From assembly GCA_022790975.1 (NCBI GenBank), contig JAAVYF010000036.1, positions 1 through 34,318 on the forward strand: 34,318 nt of DNA. The letters run 5' to 3'. The notes under the pieces were generated by a model that worked only from the letters and a program-made list of their open reading frames with translations, was not told the origin of the DNA and did not search any database. Positions 6,712 through 15,421 of this stretch are shown in pieces (the stretch's first letter is position 1; each line of letters starts with the position of its first letter). Both the position numbers and the translations under genes were made by a program. Source of the stretch: Clostridia bacterium. Lineage in GTDB: Bacteria > Bacillota > Clostridia > TANB77 > CAG-508.

Positions 6712-7932
6712 ATGTCAGTATTAGAAGTAAGACCTAAATTTCTATATCCTTACAAAAAGCAATTTCCATTTGATGAAGTTGCTGAAAAAATAGTAAAGGC
6801 TATGGAAAAAAGAAACTGGAAAGTGCCTGGAATCACTGTGGAGTTTGATATTTTTGGCTCAGGAAAAGAAAAATACAAATTGGTTCGCTGTATTACTGGT
6901 GATGATTTTAAATTATATTTTTATCGGAAACAGGAAAAATTAAGCGATAATTTGTATGATACTGCTGGACTTAGTAGAATTTGTATTCCAAAGCAAATAC
7001 TTGAAGTCTATGATGAAGGTGAAGAATGGACAAATTATTATTTATATGTAGGCAGTAATTGGTATGCTGAAAAAGATTGGTTTATGAATTCTATTAAGGT
7101 AGATGCTAAAATGTATAGAGAGGCTAGGCGATATTTAAAGTACGAATTTCATGTCAATAAGTATGGAAACAAAAAGTTAATTTTTGAGAATAACTTTGGG
7201 CGAGAATATTCACCAAGAATGAATGAGCCATTTTTTTTAAATTTCGAACGAAAATTAAATGAATTTAAGAGATGGCTAAAAGAATTTGTTCTTGATTATA
7301 TTCTCAGTTTTCTGGAAGTAGATGAAGTTCAGTTACCAGAAATAGAGGAAGAACTTATTCCTTATAAGGGACCTTGGAGTAGGATATTTAGTATATGCAA
7401 TAGCAATGATGCTAAAAGAATTAAAAAAGGAAAAAGAGAGCCAAATGAGTTCCCCCCAGCAGAACAACATGCATATTTTGGTAGTGGATGTCGATTAGTG
7501 CCATTAGATGTTAATTGTGATAGCAGATATGATGGTAAATATCCTGAAATAGCAAATAGAGGATTTATTTGGTGTGATGTTAATTCTAAGGAAAAAGATG
7601 CTAAAATTTCAGATTTTATATATCAAGTAGCGTCTGTTATGGCTAGTTATGGAATTCTAACAGATTATATTGTTGCAATAAATCTAAAATATGGAAATCA
7701 TGTTTATGTGGTAGATAATTCGGCGTTTAAAGAAACACGTAATAAACTTTTTCAAGATATAGCGCCACGTGAAAGACTTACAAATGAGGAAATTAATATT
7801 GCAATTATAGCCAGAGCCATTACTATAATACCTATAACCGAATATAAAGGAGATTACAAAGAACCAATAGTTCTTATAAATAGGGAATTAGACTTTGAAG
7901 AAATTGAATGGATTTCTGAGATTAAGAATTAA
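6712..7932 (+). CDS. Unrecognised 406-aa cytoplasmic protein, probably acquired
   Basis: Not recognised. The ATG at 6712 is chosen because AGGAGGGAG lies 7 bases upstream; the open frame extends further 5' but without a site. The product has no signal peptide or membrane helix, is rich in aromatic and charged residues, and has a conserved-looking patch around FGSGCRLVPLDVNCDSRYDG (about residue 258) and a possible second domain near the C-terminus. It uses CGA, CGT and CGG Arg codons more than the neighbours. The in-frame CGG at 6925-6927 falls in Y-F-Y-R-K-Q-E; a +1 shift there would stop five codons later. A bidirectional terminator follows. The foreign codon use and isolated position next to tRNA-Lys suggest transfer; no function is claimed. 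Confidence 0.75.
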   Translation: MSVLEVRPKFLYPYKKQFPFDEVAEKIVKAMEKRNWKVPGITVEFDIFGSGKEKYKLVRCITGDDFKLYFYRKQEKLSDNLYDTAGLSRICIPKQILEVYDEGEEWTNYYLYVGSNWYAEKDWFMNSIKVDAKMYREARRYLKYEFHVNKYGNKKLIFENNFGREYSPRMNEPFFLNFERKLNEFKRWLKEFVLDYILSFLEVDEVQLPEIEEELIPYKGPWSRIFSICNSNDAKRIKKGKREPNEFPPAEQHAYFGSGCRLVPLDVNCDSRYDGKYPEIANRGFIWCDVNSKEKDAKISDFIYQVASVMASYGILTDYIVAINLKYGNHVYVVDNSAFKETRNKLFQDIAPRERLTNEEINIAIIARAITIIPITEYKGDYKEPIVLINRELDFEEIEWISEIKN

Positions 7933-7952
7933 TACTGAAATATATGTATATC

Positions 7953-7990
7953 AAAAAGAGCTATCATAATTGCTTATGACAGCTCTTTTT
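7953..7990. terminator. Bidirectional intrinsic terminator
   Basis: AAAAAGAGCT-(A)TCATA pairs with TATGA-(C)AGCTCTTTTT. The A-run and T-run at the two ends let it serve the 406-aa gene on the plus strand and the coat gene on the minus strand. Confidence 0.85.
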
Positions 7991-8004
7991 GCTTATTAAT
8001 AAAA

Positions 8005-8253
8005 TTATTTTAAAGTTATATTTGATTTTACAGTATTTATAGTTTCTGGTTTAGCAGGCTGGTCTGGCTGATAATATCCTTTTGAAGTTGCTAGTTTGAA
8101 AAGTTCGTATTGAAAACTTTCATTAGTATTTCTAATTGTTTGAAGAGTTTGGCGTAATTCCATATTTTCGGTAGAAATAATTGCGTTAGTATAATGATTT
8201 ATTTCAGTTTTACTATTTTCCAAAATATCATTTACCATATATTTTTCTTCCAT
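8005..8253 (-). CDS. Spore coat protein, CotF-like
   Basis: An 82-aa helical protein. The C-terminal half, KGYYQPDQPAKPETI followed by V-K-S, matches the end of CotF-family coat proteins, where a ferritin-like helical pair precedes a YQP..PAKP tail. RBS AAAGGAG is 6 bases before the ATG. It lies 79 bases downstream of the 61-aa coat-like gene on the same strand, and the pair is probably expressed late in the mother cell during sporulation. The protein is shorter than two-domain CotF members, which is usual for clostridial versions. Confidence 0.75.
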   Translation of the reverse strand: MEEKYMVNDILENSKTEINHYTNAIISTENMELRQTLQTIRNTNESFQYELFKLATSKGYYQPDQPAKPETINTVKSNITLK

Positions 8254-8332
8254 AAGTTCTCCTTTCTTTAAAAATATTTAATTTTCTATTGACTTTTTAT
8301 AGTAGATGTAAAATTTTTTAACTTAAGTACAA

Positions 8333-8518
8333 TTAATTTAAAAAAGAAATTAATTTTTCTTTTGTATTTAATGAGTCTTGAGCTGCTTTAGTAAAAGTTT
8401 GTTTAATTTGTGGATCAACAGCATAATCAGAATAATTTGTTAGTTTTTGATAATTAATTTCTTGATATTCAATTAAATGTTTTAAGTTTTGTAATTCAAT
8501 TTCAGTTAGATTTTGCAT
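8333..8518 (-). CDS. Small spore-coat-associated helical protein
   Basis: A 61-aa all-helical protein: MQNLTEIELQNLKHLIEYQ, then ADPQ-like VDPQIKQTF and AQDSLNTKEKLISFLN. This pattern resembles the short CotF-like partner often found beside a CotF gene in Clostridia. RBS AAAGGAG is 6 bases before ATG. No membrane helix or signal is present. The assignment rests on pattern and neighbourhood. Confidence 0.65.
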   Translation of the reverse strand: MQNLTEIELQNLKHLIEYQEINYQKLTNYSDYAVDPQIKQTFTKAAQDSLNTKEKLISFLN

Positions 8519-8660
8519 AAAAATACTCCTTTCCTTTTTGTTATTATTTATAAATTTGAATAAAATATTCTAAAAATTAAAAAAACGAGATAAATGGAGT
8601 AAAATAAAACAATGTTGAAAAAAACATAAAAAAAAATGAAAATTTGCTGTATTTTACAAA

Positions 8661-8689
8661 TTGATTACATTTTTCAAAATATATAGAAT
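8661..8689 (+). promoter_or_regulatory. Possible promoter for the M23 peptidase gene
   Basis: TTGATT (8661-8666), a 17-base spacer and TAGAAT (8684-8689), 33 bases before ATG. It is a weak match, and a sporulation sigma factor cannot be excluded. Confidence 0.35.
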
Positions 8690-8721
8690 AACACTATACA
8701 AATAGGAAACGAGGTGTAAAG

Positions 8722-9729
8722 ATGCTTAGAGTATTTAAAAATTTATTTGTGCACTTTAGGACATGGATAAAATTTTTAATTATACTGGCTATTGGTCTAG
8801 GCATAATATTCTTTATTGTGTTTTCTGTGTACAAACCAATGTACAAAGTTACAATAGATGGAGAATTTTTTGGGTATACTGATGACAAAAGCGAGTTACA
8901 AAACAAAATAAGTGAATATATGAAAAAGGGAAACGATACATCAAATATTGCATTTGTTGATATAGAGATCCTTCCAGAGTATTCTTTTTGTTTATTAAAA
9001 AAAGATTTTAAATCTAATGAAGAAGAGATATTTAATAAAATAATATCTACAGGTGTAACATATTATAAGTATTATGCGATAATGGTAAATTCTGAAGAAA
9101 AATATTATGTTTCCACATATCAAGACTGCGAAAATGTAATAAATCAATTAAAAGAAAAAGATAGTGAGAATGTAGATAGTATAAATTATGTAGTAAAATA
9201 TGAAACAGATTTAAAGGGCTTTACGGAAACAGATGTTGTAGTTGCAGATTTATATGTTGAAAAAGTAATCATTCCTAAAGTTTCTACAACAACTACATTG
9301 GGAAAAGTTGCTACAGGAGCAAATATGGGATATGCTAAACAGAATTTAGGAATAAATTTTATAAATCCAATATATGGTAGAGTTACATCAAGATTTGGAG
9401 TAATAAGTAATATAAGATCTAGTGCTCATACAGGGTTAGATATTGGAGCTTCAAGAGGAACACCAATATCAGCAGCTGCTTCTGGAATAGTTGCTTTTTC
9501 AGGGGATAAAGGTTCATATGGAAAGTTGATTACAATAGATCATGGAAATGGAGTTTTAACATATTATGCACATTGCAATGCATTGTATAAAAGTGTTGGG
9601 GAAGTTGTTAATCAAGGTGATATAATTGCTGCTGTTGGTAGTACAGGAAATTCTACAGGTCCACATTTACATTTAGAAGTGAGATTAAATGGAATTGCAT
9701 ATAATCCTCAAGATTATTTTAATTATTAA
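8722..9729 (+). CDS. Membrane-anchored M23 (LytM-type) peptidoglycan endopeptidase
   Basis: A 335-aa protein with one N-terminal membrane helix (about 15-37), a 170-residue extracytoplasmic spacer, and a C-terminal M23 domain from about 215. The zinc ligands appear intact: H236-T-G-L-D240 and H315-L-H317, so it should be a working endopeptidase that cuts peptide cross-links. The spacer and topology resemble SpoIIQ-like proteins of Clostridia, and the neighbours are coat genes, but nothing here proves a sporulation role. GAGGTG lies 7 bases before ATG. A strong terminator follows at once. There are no in-frame CGG codons. Confidence 0.88.
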   Translation: MLRVFKNLFVHFRTWIKFLIILAIGLGIIFFIVFSVYKPMYKVTIDGEFFGYTDDKSELQNKISEYMKKGNDTSNIAFVDIEILPEYSFCLLKKDFKSNEEEIFNKIISTGVTYYKYYAIMVNSEEKYYVSTYQDCENVINQLKEKDSENVDSINYVVKYETDLKGFTETDVVVADLYVEKVIIPKVSTTTTLGKVATGANMGYAKQNLGINFINPIYGRVTSRFGVISNIRSSAHTGLDIGASRGTPISAAASGIVAFSGDKGSYGKLITIDHGNGVLTYYAHCNALYKSVGEVVNQGDIIAAVGSTGNSTGPHLHLEVRLNGIAYNPQDYFNY

Positions 9730-9730
9730 G

Positions 9731-9764
9731 AAAAAAACTGGTACAAATTAGGTACCAGTTTTTT
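9731..9764. terminator. Intrinsic terminator after the M23 gene
   Basis: AAAAAACTGGTAC and GTACCAGTTTTTT form a perfect stem with a 7-base loop. The symmetrical A/T flanks allow use on both strands. Confidence 0.9.
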
Positions 9765-9817
9765 AGTATGCTTTAGATAAAAAAATTAAAGTGAATTATA
9801 TTTAAGTGGTTATGTTT

Positions 9818-10048
9818 TTAATTATTATTTAAAATAATCTTGATATAAAAAATTTTAAAATTGTGCGTAAATATACTATAAGAGTTTAATTTTAAATCTT
9901 TAGAATAATTTAATAATAGTTTTTCTATAAAATTATTCGTTTTTTGAGGATTAGATATTAATTCTTTTAAAGAAATTTCATTATTTTTAAAATCCGTTTC
10001 ATCAGCTATTAAATTTATATTATTTGAGGTAGGAGTAGTTATAACCAT
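9818..10048 (-). CDS. Small hypothetical protein
   Basis: A 76-aa open frame on the minus strand with RBS AAAGGA about 8 bases before ATG, filling the gap between the M23 and DUF4321 genes. The product has no signal or clear membrane helix and is rich in Asn, Ile and Lys. It is not recognised. Placement between a terminator and the divergent mre promoter is reasonable for a real gene, but composition alone could produce such a frame. Confidence 0.45.
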   Translation of the reverse strand: MVITTPTSNNINLIADETDFKNNEISLKELISNPQKTNNFIEKLLLNYSKDLKLNSYSIFTHNFKIFYIKIILNNN

Positions 10049-10131
10049 ATCGTTTTTCCTTTCAGTAATAATATAATTTAATTATAATAAAAAAAATAAA
10101 TTTGTAAATGGAAAAATTTCTATAAAACGAC

Positions 10132-10160
10132 TTGAAAAAAGATAAATATCAATATATAAT
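10132..10160 (+). promoter_or_regulatory. Promoter of the DUF4321-mreBCD-mrdA-minC unit
   Basis: TTGAAA (10132-10137), a 17-base spacer and TATAAT (10155-10160), 54 bases before the DUF4321 ATG. No terminator is seen until 16065, so the whole cluster can be one transcript. Confidence 0.7.
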
Positions 10161-10214
10161 GTAGGAGTTAAAATACTAAAAGATAAAATTCCGTAAGAAA
10201 ATGGAGGAATATAA

Positions 10215-10472
10215 ATGGTAACAAAAGATAGAACTGTATGGATATTATTAATATTTATATTATGTGGACTTGTAATAGGAGGACTATTAGGAGAACTTTC
10301 TAAAAATATAGAATGGTTATGGTGGTTAGGATATGGACAAGAGTTTGGTTTAACTGCACCATTAGTATTAGATCTAAGTGTTATTAAATTAAGCTTTAGT
10401 TTTACTGTGAAAATAAGTATAGCAAGTATAATAGGAATGATTTTAGCAATATTCATATATAGAAAAGCATAG
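10215..10472 (+). CDS. DUF4321 family small membrane protein
   Basis: An 85-aa protein with two membrane helices (about 8-30 and 62-83) joined by a loop containing WLWWLGYGQEFGL and LDLSVIKLSFSF. This layout, and the position directly in front of mreB, match the DUF4321 family of Firmicutes. Function is unknown. Location suggests a part in envelope elongation. GGAG lies 8 bases before ATG, and mreB starts 25 bases after the stop. Confidence 0.8.
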   Translation: MVTKDRTVWILLIFILCGLVIGGLLGELSKNIEWLWWLGYGQEFGLTAPLVLDLSVIKLSFSFTVKISIASIIGMILAIFIYRKA

Positions 10473-10497
10473 AATTAACCAAAAGGAATGAACTTAA

Positions 10498-11536
10498 ATG
10501 AAACTTTTAAAGTTAACTAATAGAGATTTAGGAATAGATTTGGGAACAGCGAATATTTTAGTTTCCATTAATAATAAAGGAATAGTTTTTAGAGAGCCTT
10601 CTGTTGTTGCAATAAAAAAGGATGCTCAAGAAGTATTAGCATTCGGAAATGAAGCTAAAGAGATGCTTGGTAGAACTCCAGAAACAATAAATGCAATAAG
10701 ACCTATGAAAGATGGTGTTATTGCAGATTTTACAGCAACTAAATTGATGTTACGTTCTATAATTTATAAAGTTACAAGAGAATTTAGATTAATGAAGCCA
10801 AGAGTAGTTATTGGTGTTCCATCTGGTATTACTGAAGTAGAAGAAAGAGCAGTTCAAGAAGCTGTAATCTCAAGTGGTGCAAGAGAAGTATATTTAATAG
10901 AAGAACCTATGGCAGCTGCAATTGGTTCAGGATTAAAAATAGAAGAGCCAACAGGAAATATGATTGTTGATATAGGTGGGGGAACTACTGAAGTTGCTGT
11001 TATTTCATTAGGTGGAATTGTTACTAGTAATTCTATTAAAATTGCAGGTGATGAAATGACTGAAGATATAATAAATTATGCTAAAAGATATTTAGGAATG
11101 ATAATAGGAGAAGTTACAGCTGAAGACATAAAAATGGAAATTGGATGTGCACTTCCATTTATGACAGAATTAAAAAAAGTTATTAGGGGAAGAGATACAA
11201 ATACAGGACTTCCAGTAAAAAAAGAAATTTCATCTTTAGAAGTTGAGGTTGCAATGAGAGATTCTATTAATAAAATTGTTGATGGAATAAAATCAACTTT
11301 AGAAAATACTCCTCCAGAACTTTCATCAGATATTGTTGTAAATCGGTATAATGCTTGCTGGTGGTGGGGCATTGATTAAAAATTTAGATAAATTAATTTC
11401 AGATAAAACGGGAATACAAGTATTTGTTGCCGATAATCCATTAGATTGTGTTGCGAATGGTACAACAGCAGTTTTGGAAAATATTGATACATTAAAAAAT
11501 GTTCTTTCTATGTCAAGAGCTTATGGAAAAATGTAA
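10498..11536 (+). CDS. mreB: Rod-shape protein MreB, with +1 frameshift at CGG
   Basis: A bacterial actin that forms membrane-bound filaments and guides the elongation machinery. The phosphate-1 motif GIDLGTANILV is near residue 12, phosphate-2 VDIGGGTTEVAV near 160, and E-E-P-M-A-A-A-I-G near 139. The frame reads AAT CGG TAT and ends 10 codons after CGG. Skipping C11344 restores V-N-G-I-M-L-A-G-G-G-A-L-I, the adenosine motif, then the normal C-terminus (V-A-D-N-P-L-D-C-V-A-N-G-T), for 345 aa in total, exactly the family length. Without the shift the protein lacks part of the nucleotide pocket. The start has a modest AAAGGA about 10 bases upstream. Confidence 0.93.
11344..11347 (+). other. 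Putative +1 frameshift site 2 (CGGT, mreB)
   Basis: In-frame CGG (codon 283) after AAT. A shift of one base reads GGT (Gly), the residue that is conserved before I-[VM]-L-[TA]-G-G-G in MreB proteins (R-G-I-V-L-T-G-G-G in the classical form). Confidence 0.78.
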
Positions 11537-11679
11537 ATGAAGTAAGTTATAGAAAATTAATATAAAAATGTAAAAAAATAAGTTACAAAAAGTTAATATA
11601 AAAATATAAATAAAATAAGTTACAAAGAGTTAATAAAAAATGTAAATAAAATAAGCTATATAAAGTTAATATAAAAATG
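11533..11679 (+). repeat. 37-bp AT-rich tandem repeat, four copies, between mreB and mreC
   Basis: Degenerate units of the form GTAAATAAAATAAGTTACAA followed by AGTTAATATAAAAAT occur about four times from the mreB stop to about 11679. They fill nearly all of the 184-base gap. No terminator is seen, so they sit inside the operon message. Confidence 0.8.
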
Positions 11680-11720
11680 AAAGAATATTAAAAAGCTTTT
11701 TAGAAAAGGAGTTATTAAGA

Positions 11721-12539
11721 ATGGGTGAAAATAGACATATTGGAATTTTAGGTACTCTAGTTACAGTTATAATTTTAATATTGCTTATTATTTTAACAAA
11801 TGTTGATACTAGTAAAATGTCTTATTTTGAAAGTCTAAGTAGTAAAATAACTATACCTGTTCAAACAGTATTTACTAAACTAAAGAATAAAATTACTGGA
11901 AATAGTAATTTTTTTACTACTCAAGATGAATTAAAAAAAGAAAACGAAAATTTAGCTAAAATGAATTCAGAGCTACAAGAGAATTTAAGAGAATATGAAG
12001 TTTTAAAAGCAGAAAATGAAATTTTAAAAGAAAAAATGAATTTAACAGATAAATATTATCAATACCAAACTATTTCAGCAGATGTTATAAATAAAGATAT
12101 TAGCAATTATGGAAGTAATCTAGTATTAAATGTTGGAACTGATGATGGAATTAAAAAAGGAATGACTGTAATTGCAGATCAAGGTTTAGTTGGCTATATT
12201 GTTTCTACTACTAATAATACATCTAAAGTTAAAGTAATTACTGATTCTGCTAGTACTGTAAGTTGTAATATAAGTACAACAGATGAAAGTGTTATTTGTA
12301 AAGGAACTTTAAATAATAATCAAGAATTAAGAGTTACTTATATTCCAATGAATGCAGATTTAATTGTTGGAGATAGTGTTGAAACATCTGGAGTAGGCGG
12401 AGTTTATGTTAGAGGTATTCATATTGGAACAATAACAGAAATTATAACAACAACAAATATTACTGATAGATATGCTATTGTTGAAACAGCAGTTGATTTT
12501 TCAAAATTAAAAACAGTTTTAGTTATAAAAAATAATTGA
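11721..12539 (+). CDS. mreC: Rod-shape protein MreC
   Basis: A 272-aa elongasome protein with one N-terminal membrane helix (about 8-27), a coiled coil (about 70-110, L-K-K-E-N-E-N-L heptads) and two extracytoplasmic beta domains (V-L-N-V-G-T-D-D-G-I-K-K-G-M, S-G-V-G-G-V-Y-V-R-G-I). MreC links MreB to PBP2 in the wall-growth complex. RBS AAAGGAG lies before ATG. It uses GGC GGA out of CGG phase with no frame break. Its gene order after mreB is the standard one. Confidence 0.95.
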   Translation: MGENRHIGILGTLVTVIILILLIILTNVDTSKMSYFESLSSKITIPVQTVFTKLKNKITGNSNFFTTQDELKKENENLAKMNSELQENLREYEVLKAENEILKEKMNLTDKYYQYQTISADVINKDISNYGSNLVLNVGTDDGIKKGMTVIADQGLVGYIVSTTNNTSKVKVITDSASTVSCNISTTDESVICKGTLNNNQELRVTYIPMNADLIVGDSVETSGVGGVYVRGIHIGTITEIITTTNITDRYAIVETAVDFSKLKTVLVIKNN

Positions 12540-12618
12540 TTTGCTATTTTATAAAAAATTAATTAATTATTTATAGACATTAAAAAGTCTAAATTTATTA
12601 TATAAATAGAGGTATTTA

Positions 12619-13194
12619 ATGAAGAAAATAAAAAATAGGAGAAAAGCTAAAGTTAATATTCTAGCATTAATAATTATTAGTGTAGTACTATTTTTAGTAT
12701 TTCAAATTTTATATTTTTTTCAAGCTAATATTTTTCCACTGATTCCAATTGCAGGAGTTGTTCCTAATTTATTTATAATATTTATATTAGTAATAGGTCT
12801 TTATGGGAATAATTTTTTAGCTATGTTTTATGGTATTGTTTGTGGGATTTGGATAGACACATTGTATGGAGAAGTTATAGGAATAACACCAGCAATGCTT
12901 TGCTTGATAGGATTTATTGCTACTTGGTTTGATACACTTTGGTCAAAAGATGAGAAAATTTCAATTATAATTATGATAGTATTATCTACATTATTTTTTG
13001 AATTTGGTTCTTACTTTATAAAATCAATTGTTTTAGAATTTGATTTAGAACTTGTTACTTTTTTTAAAATTCTACTTTGGGAAGAGCTATATAATGTATT
13101 AATAACAATAATTTTCTTTAGTGTTATAAAAAAATTAGGATATATAATGGAAAGAAAATTAAAAAGAAATAACATGTATACAGTAGAACTTTAG
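12619..13194 (+). CDS. mreD: Rod-shape protein MreD
   Basis: A 191-aa integral membrane protein with about five to six helices, including the MreD-like P-N-L-F-I-I-F-I-L and Y-G-I-V-C-G-I-W-I-D-T-L-Y-G segments. It is a membrane partner of MreC in the elongation complex. It starts 79 bases after mreC with a weak AGAGGT site. The N-terminus is basic (MKKIKNRRKAK). The mrdA start region follows within 20 bases of its stop. Confidence 0.92.
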   Translation: MKKIKNRRKAKVNILALIIISVVLFLVFQILYFFQANIFPLIPIAGVVPNLFIIFILVIGLYGNNFLAMFYGIVCGIWIDTLYGEVIGITPAMLCLIGFIATWFDTLWSKDEKISIIIMIVLSTLFFEFGSYFIKSIVLEFDLELVTFFKILLWEELYNVLITIIFFSVIKKLGYIMERKLKRNNMYTVEL

Positions 13195-13214
13195 TAGTAT
13201 GGGAGGCGTTTAGG

Positions 13215-15408
13215 CTGAAAAAAGATAAGATTAAGTTAAAAATTGAAAAACATAAAGTAAATAAAATCAAAACAGAAAAAAAAGTAAAAGCCAAAAGAAA
13301 TGTTGATTCAAAAATAAGATTTAATATCTTATCAATGCTTACATATGTTTGTGGAGTAATAATTTTAGCTAGGCTTTTTTCTTTGCAGATTATTAATGGT
13401 GCAGATTATAGACAGTCATCAAATACTAGGATTTCAAGAGAAGCTTTAGTAGAAGCAACAAGAGGAAATATTTTAGATAGAAATGGAACTTCATTAGTTT
13501 CTTCTGAAATGACATTTGCTTTAGAGATGTATAAAAGCAAAACTGATGATGCAAGTTTAAATTCATCAATTTCGCTAATGACTCTAATTCTTCAAAATAA
13601 CAACGATTCATATTGTGATAATTTTCCAATTAGTATAGAACCTTTTGAATTTCACTTTAATTCAGATGAAAAGCTTGTGGAATGGAAAAAAGCATATAAA
13701 ATTCCAGAAACTGCATCAGCAGAAGAAGCATTTTATTTATTTAGAGATAAGTATAATATAGACAGTGAAGATATAAAAGAAATAAGAAGAATTTTAGCAA
13801 TTAGATATGAAATTACAACTAAAGGTTATTCTGTTACTAAATCAATATCTATAGCTAAAAGTATTTCAAGAAGTAGTGCAATTCAGTTACAAGAAAGTAG
13901 TTCTGAATTAACAGGTGTTAATGTTATAATAGAATCAAAAAGACTTTATAATATGGGAAGTTTAGCATCTCATATTATAGGATATATGGGAAGAATTAGA
14001 GAAGGAGATAAACAGTGGCTGGATTCTTTAGGAGATACATATAAGTATGAGCCTGATAACAAAGTTGGACAAAATGGAATTGAGAAAGTTTTCGAAAAAT
14101 ATTTAAGAGGAATTGATGGTGAAAAACAAATTGATATGGATGTTGATGGAACCATTACTGGAGAATATGTCACTAAAGAAGCAATAGGTGGTTCAGATAT
14201 AGTTTTAACTATAGATGCAAATCTTCAGGAAGTCACAGAAAGAGCACTTGCAGATTGTATTTCTAATATTCGAAATGGACATTATAGCAATATATATAAT
14301 GCTACTGGTGGAGCAGCAGTTGTGCTTGATGTTAATAATGGAGAAGTTTTAGCAATGGCTAGTAATCCAGATTATTCACCACAATTATTATATGATGGAA
14401 TTTCAAATGAGCAGTATGCAGATTATAATACAAGAAAAGTTTGGAGTAATAAAACAATTCAAGGTACTTATGAGCCAGGTTCAACTTATAAAATGATAAC
14501 AGCGATAGCAGGACTTGAAAGTGGAGCTATTAATTCAACAGAAAAAATTAATGATACAGGAATTTATTATTCTGGTAAAGAAAGAAAAGAATTTCATTGT
14601 TGGTACTATGATAATTATCATATTGGACATGGTCCATTAAATGTTGTTGGAGCTTTGGCTGGTTCTTGTAATTACTTTTTCTATGAAACAGGAACTAGAG
14701 CTGGAATAGATGAGATAGCTAAATATGCTAATCATTTTGGATTAGGTATAAAAACAGGAATAGAATTAAATGGAGAATTACCAGGTTTAGTAGCTAGCCC
14801 TGCTACTAGAACTCCTTGGAATCCAGGAGATACATTAAATGCATCAATAGGTCAAGGAGATAATACTTTTACATTACTTCAAATAGCAAAATATATTTCA
14901 ATGATTGCAAATGGTGGAAATAATATAGATGTTTCAATTATAAGAAATGTACTAAATTCAGATGGAAGTACAATTTCAGATACAGAAATAGATGAATTTG
15001 TTAAAAAACAATTAAATTTAACTGCAACATCAAGTGATGATGATGGAGTAATAGTAAAGCCAGAAACAATTGCAATTATTAAAGATGGAATGAGATCTGT
15101 TACTGAAGATAGACGGAGGAACTGCTGTTTCAGTATTTCAAAATTTTCCAATTGATGTTGCAGGAAAAACGGGCTCTGCTGAAGCGGGAAAAGATGAAAA
15201 TAATCAAGATATTGTTAATGCTTGGTTTGTTGGTTTCGCTCCATATGATAATCCACAAATAGCAGTAGTTGTTATGGTTGAAAATGGTGGACATGGTTTT
15301 TACACAGCAGATGTTGTAAAAACTATCATGGAAGAATATTTTGGAATGGATACAACAAAAGTTAAAGAAGATATGACAATAGAAAGTGAAATGGAATGCT
15401 TTAATTAG
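13215..15408 (+). CDS. mrdA: Class B penicillin-binding protein 2 (transpeptidase), with +1 frameshift at CGG
   Basis: An elongation-specific transpeptidase that cross-links peptidoglycan. A CTG at 13215 is the likely start: GGGAGG lies 8 bases before it, and the frame gives a basic cytoplasmic tail of 40 residues before the membrane helix (about 41-58); the first ATG, at 13335, has no ribosome-binding site and falls at the start of the helix. The dimerisation domain is at about 70-330. The transpeptidase motifs are S423-T-Y-K, S484-C-N and K651-T-G-S. The frame reads AGA CGG AGG and ends 15 bases past the CGG-region Cys pair. Skipping C15114 gives E-D-R-G-G-T-A-V then the KTGS box and the ending, for 730 aa. 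The third catalytic motif is therefore made only after the shift. Position in the mre cluster supports MrdA rather than SpoVD. Confidence 0.92.
15114..15117 (+). other. Putative +1 frameshift site 3 (CGGA, mrdA)
   Basis: In-frame CGG after AGA. A shift of one base reads GGA GGA ACT (G-G-T). Unshifted translation continues R-N-C-C-F-S-I-S and stops at TGA. The KTGS box at residue 651 lies 17 codons after the shift. Confidence 0.77.
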
Positions 15409-15421
15409 GAGGTAGAAAAGG

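Noticed and set aside
5286..7932. Integrative mobile element around tRNA-Lys
   Set aside because: No integrase, transposase, terminal repeats or duplicated tRNA end could be found, so only gene transfer in general is suggested.
10082..10456. Minus-strand open frame opposite DUF4321
   Set aside because: It lies antisense to a recognisable family gene with promoter and ribosome-binding site.
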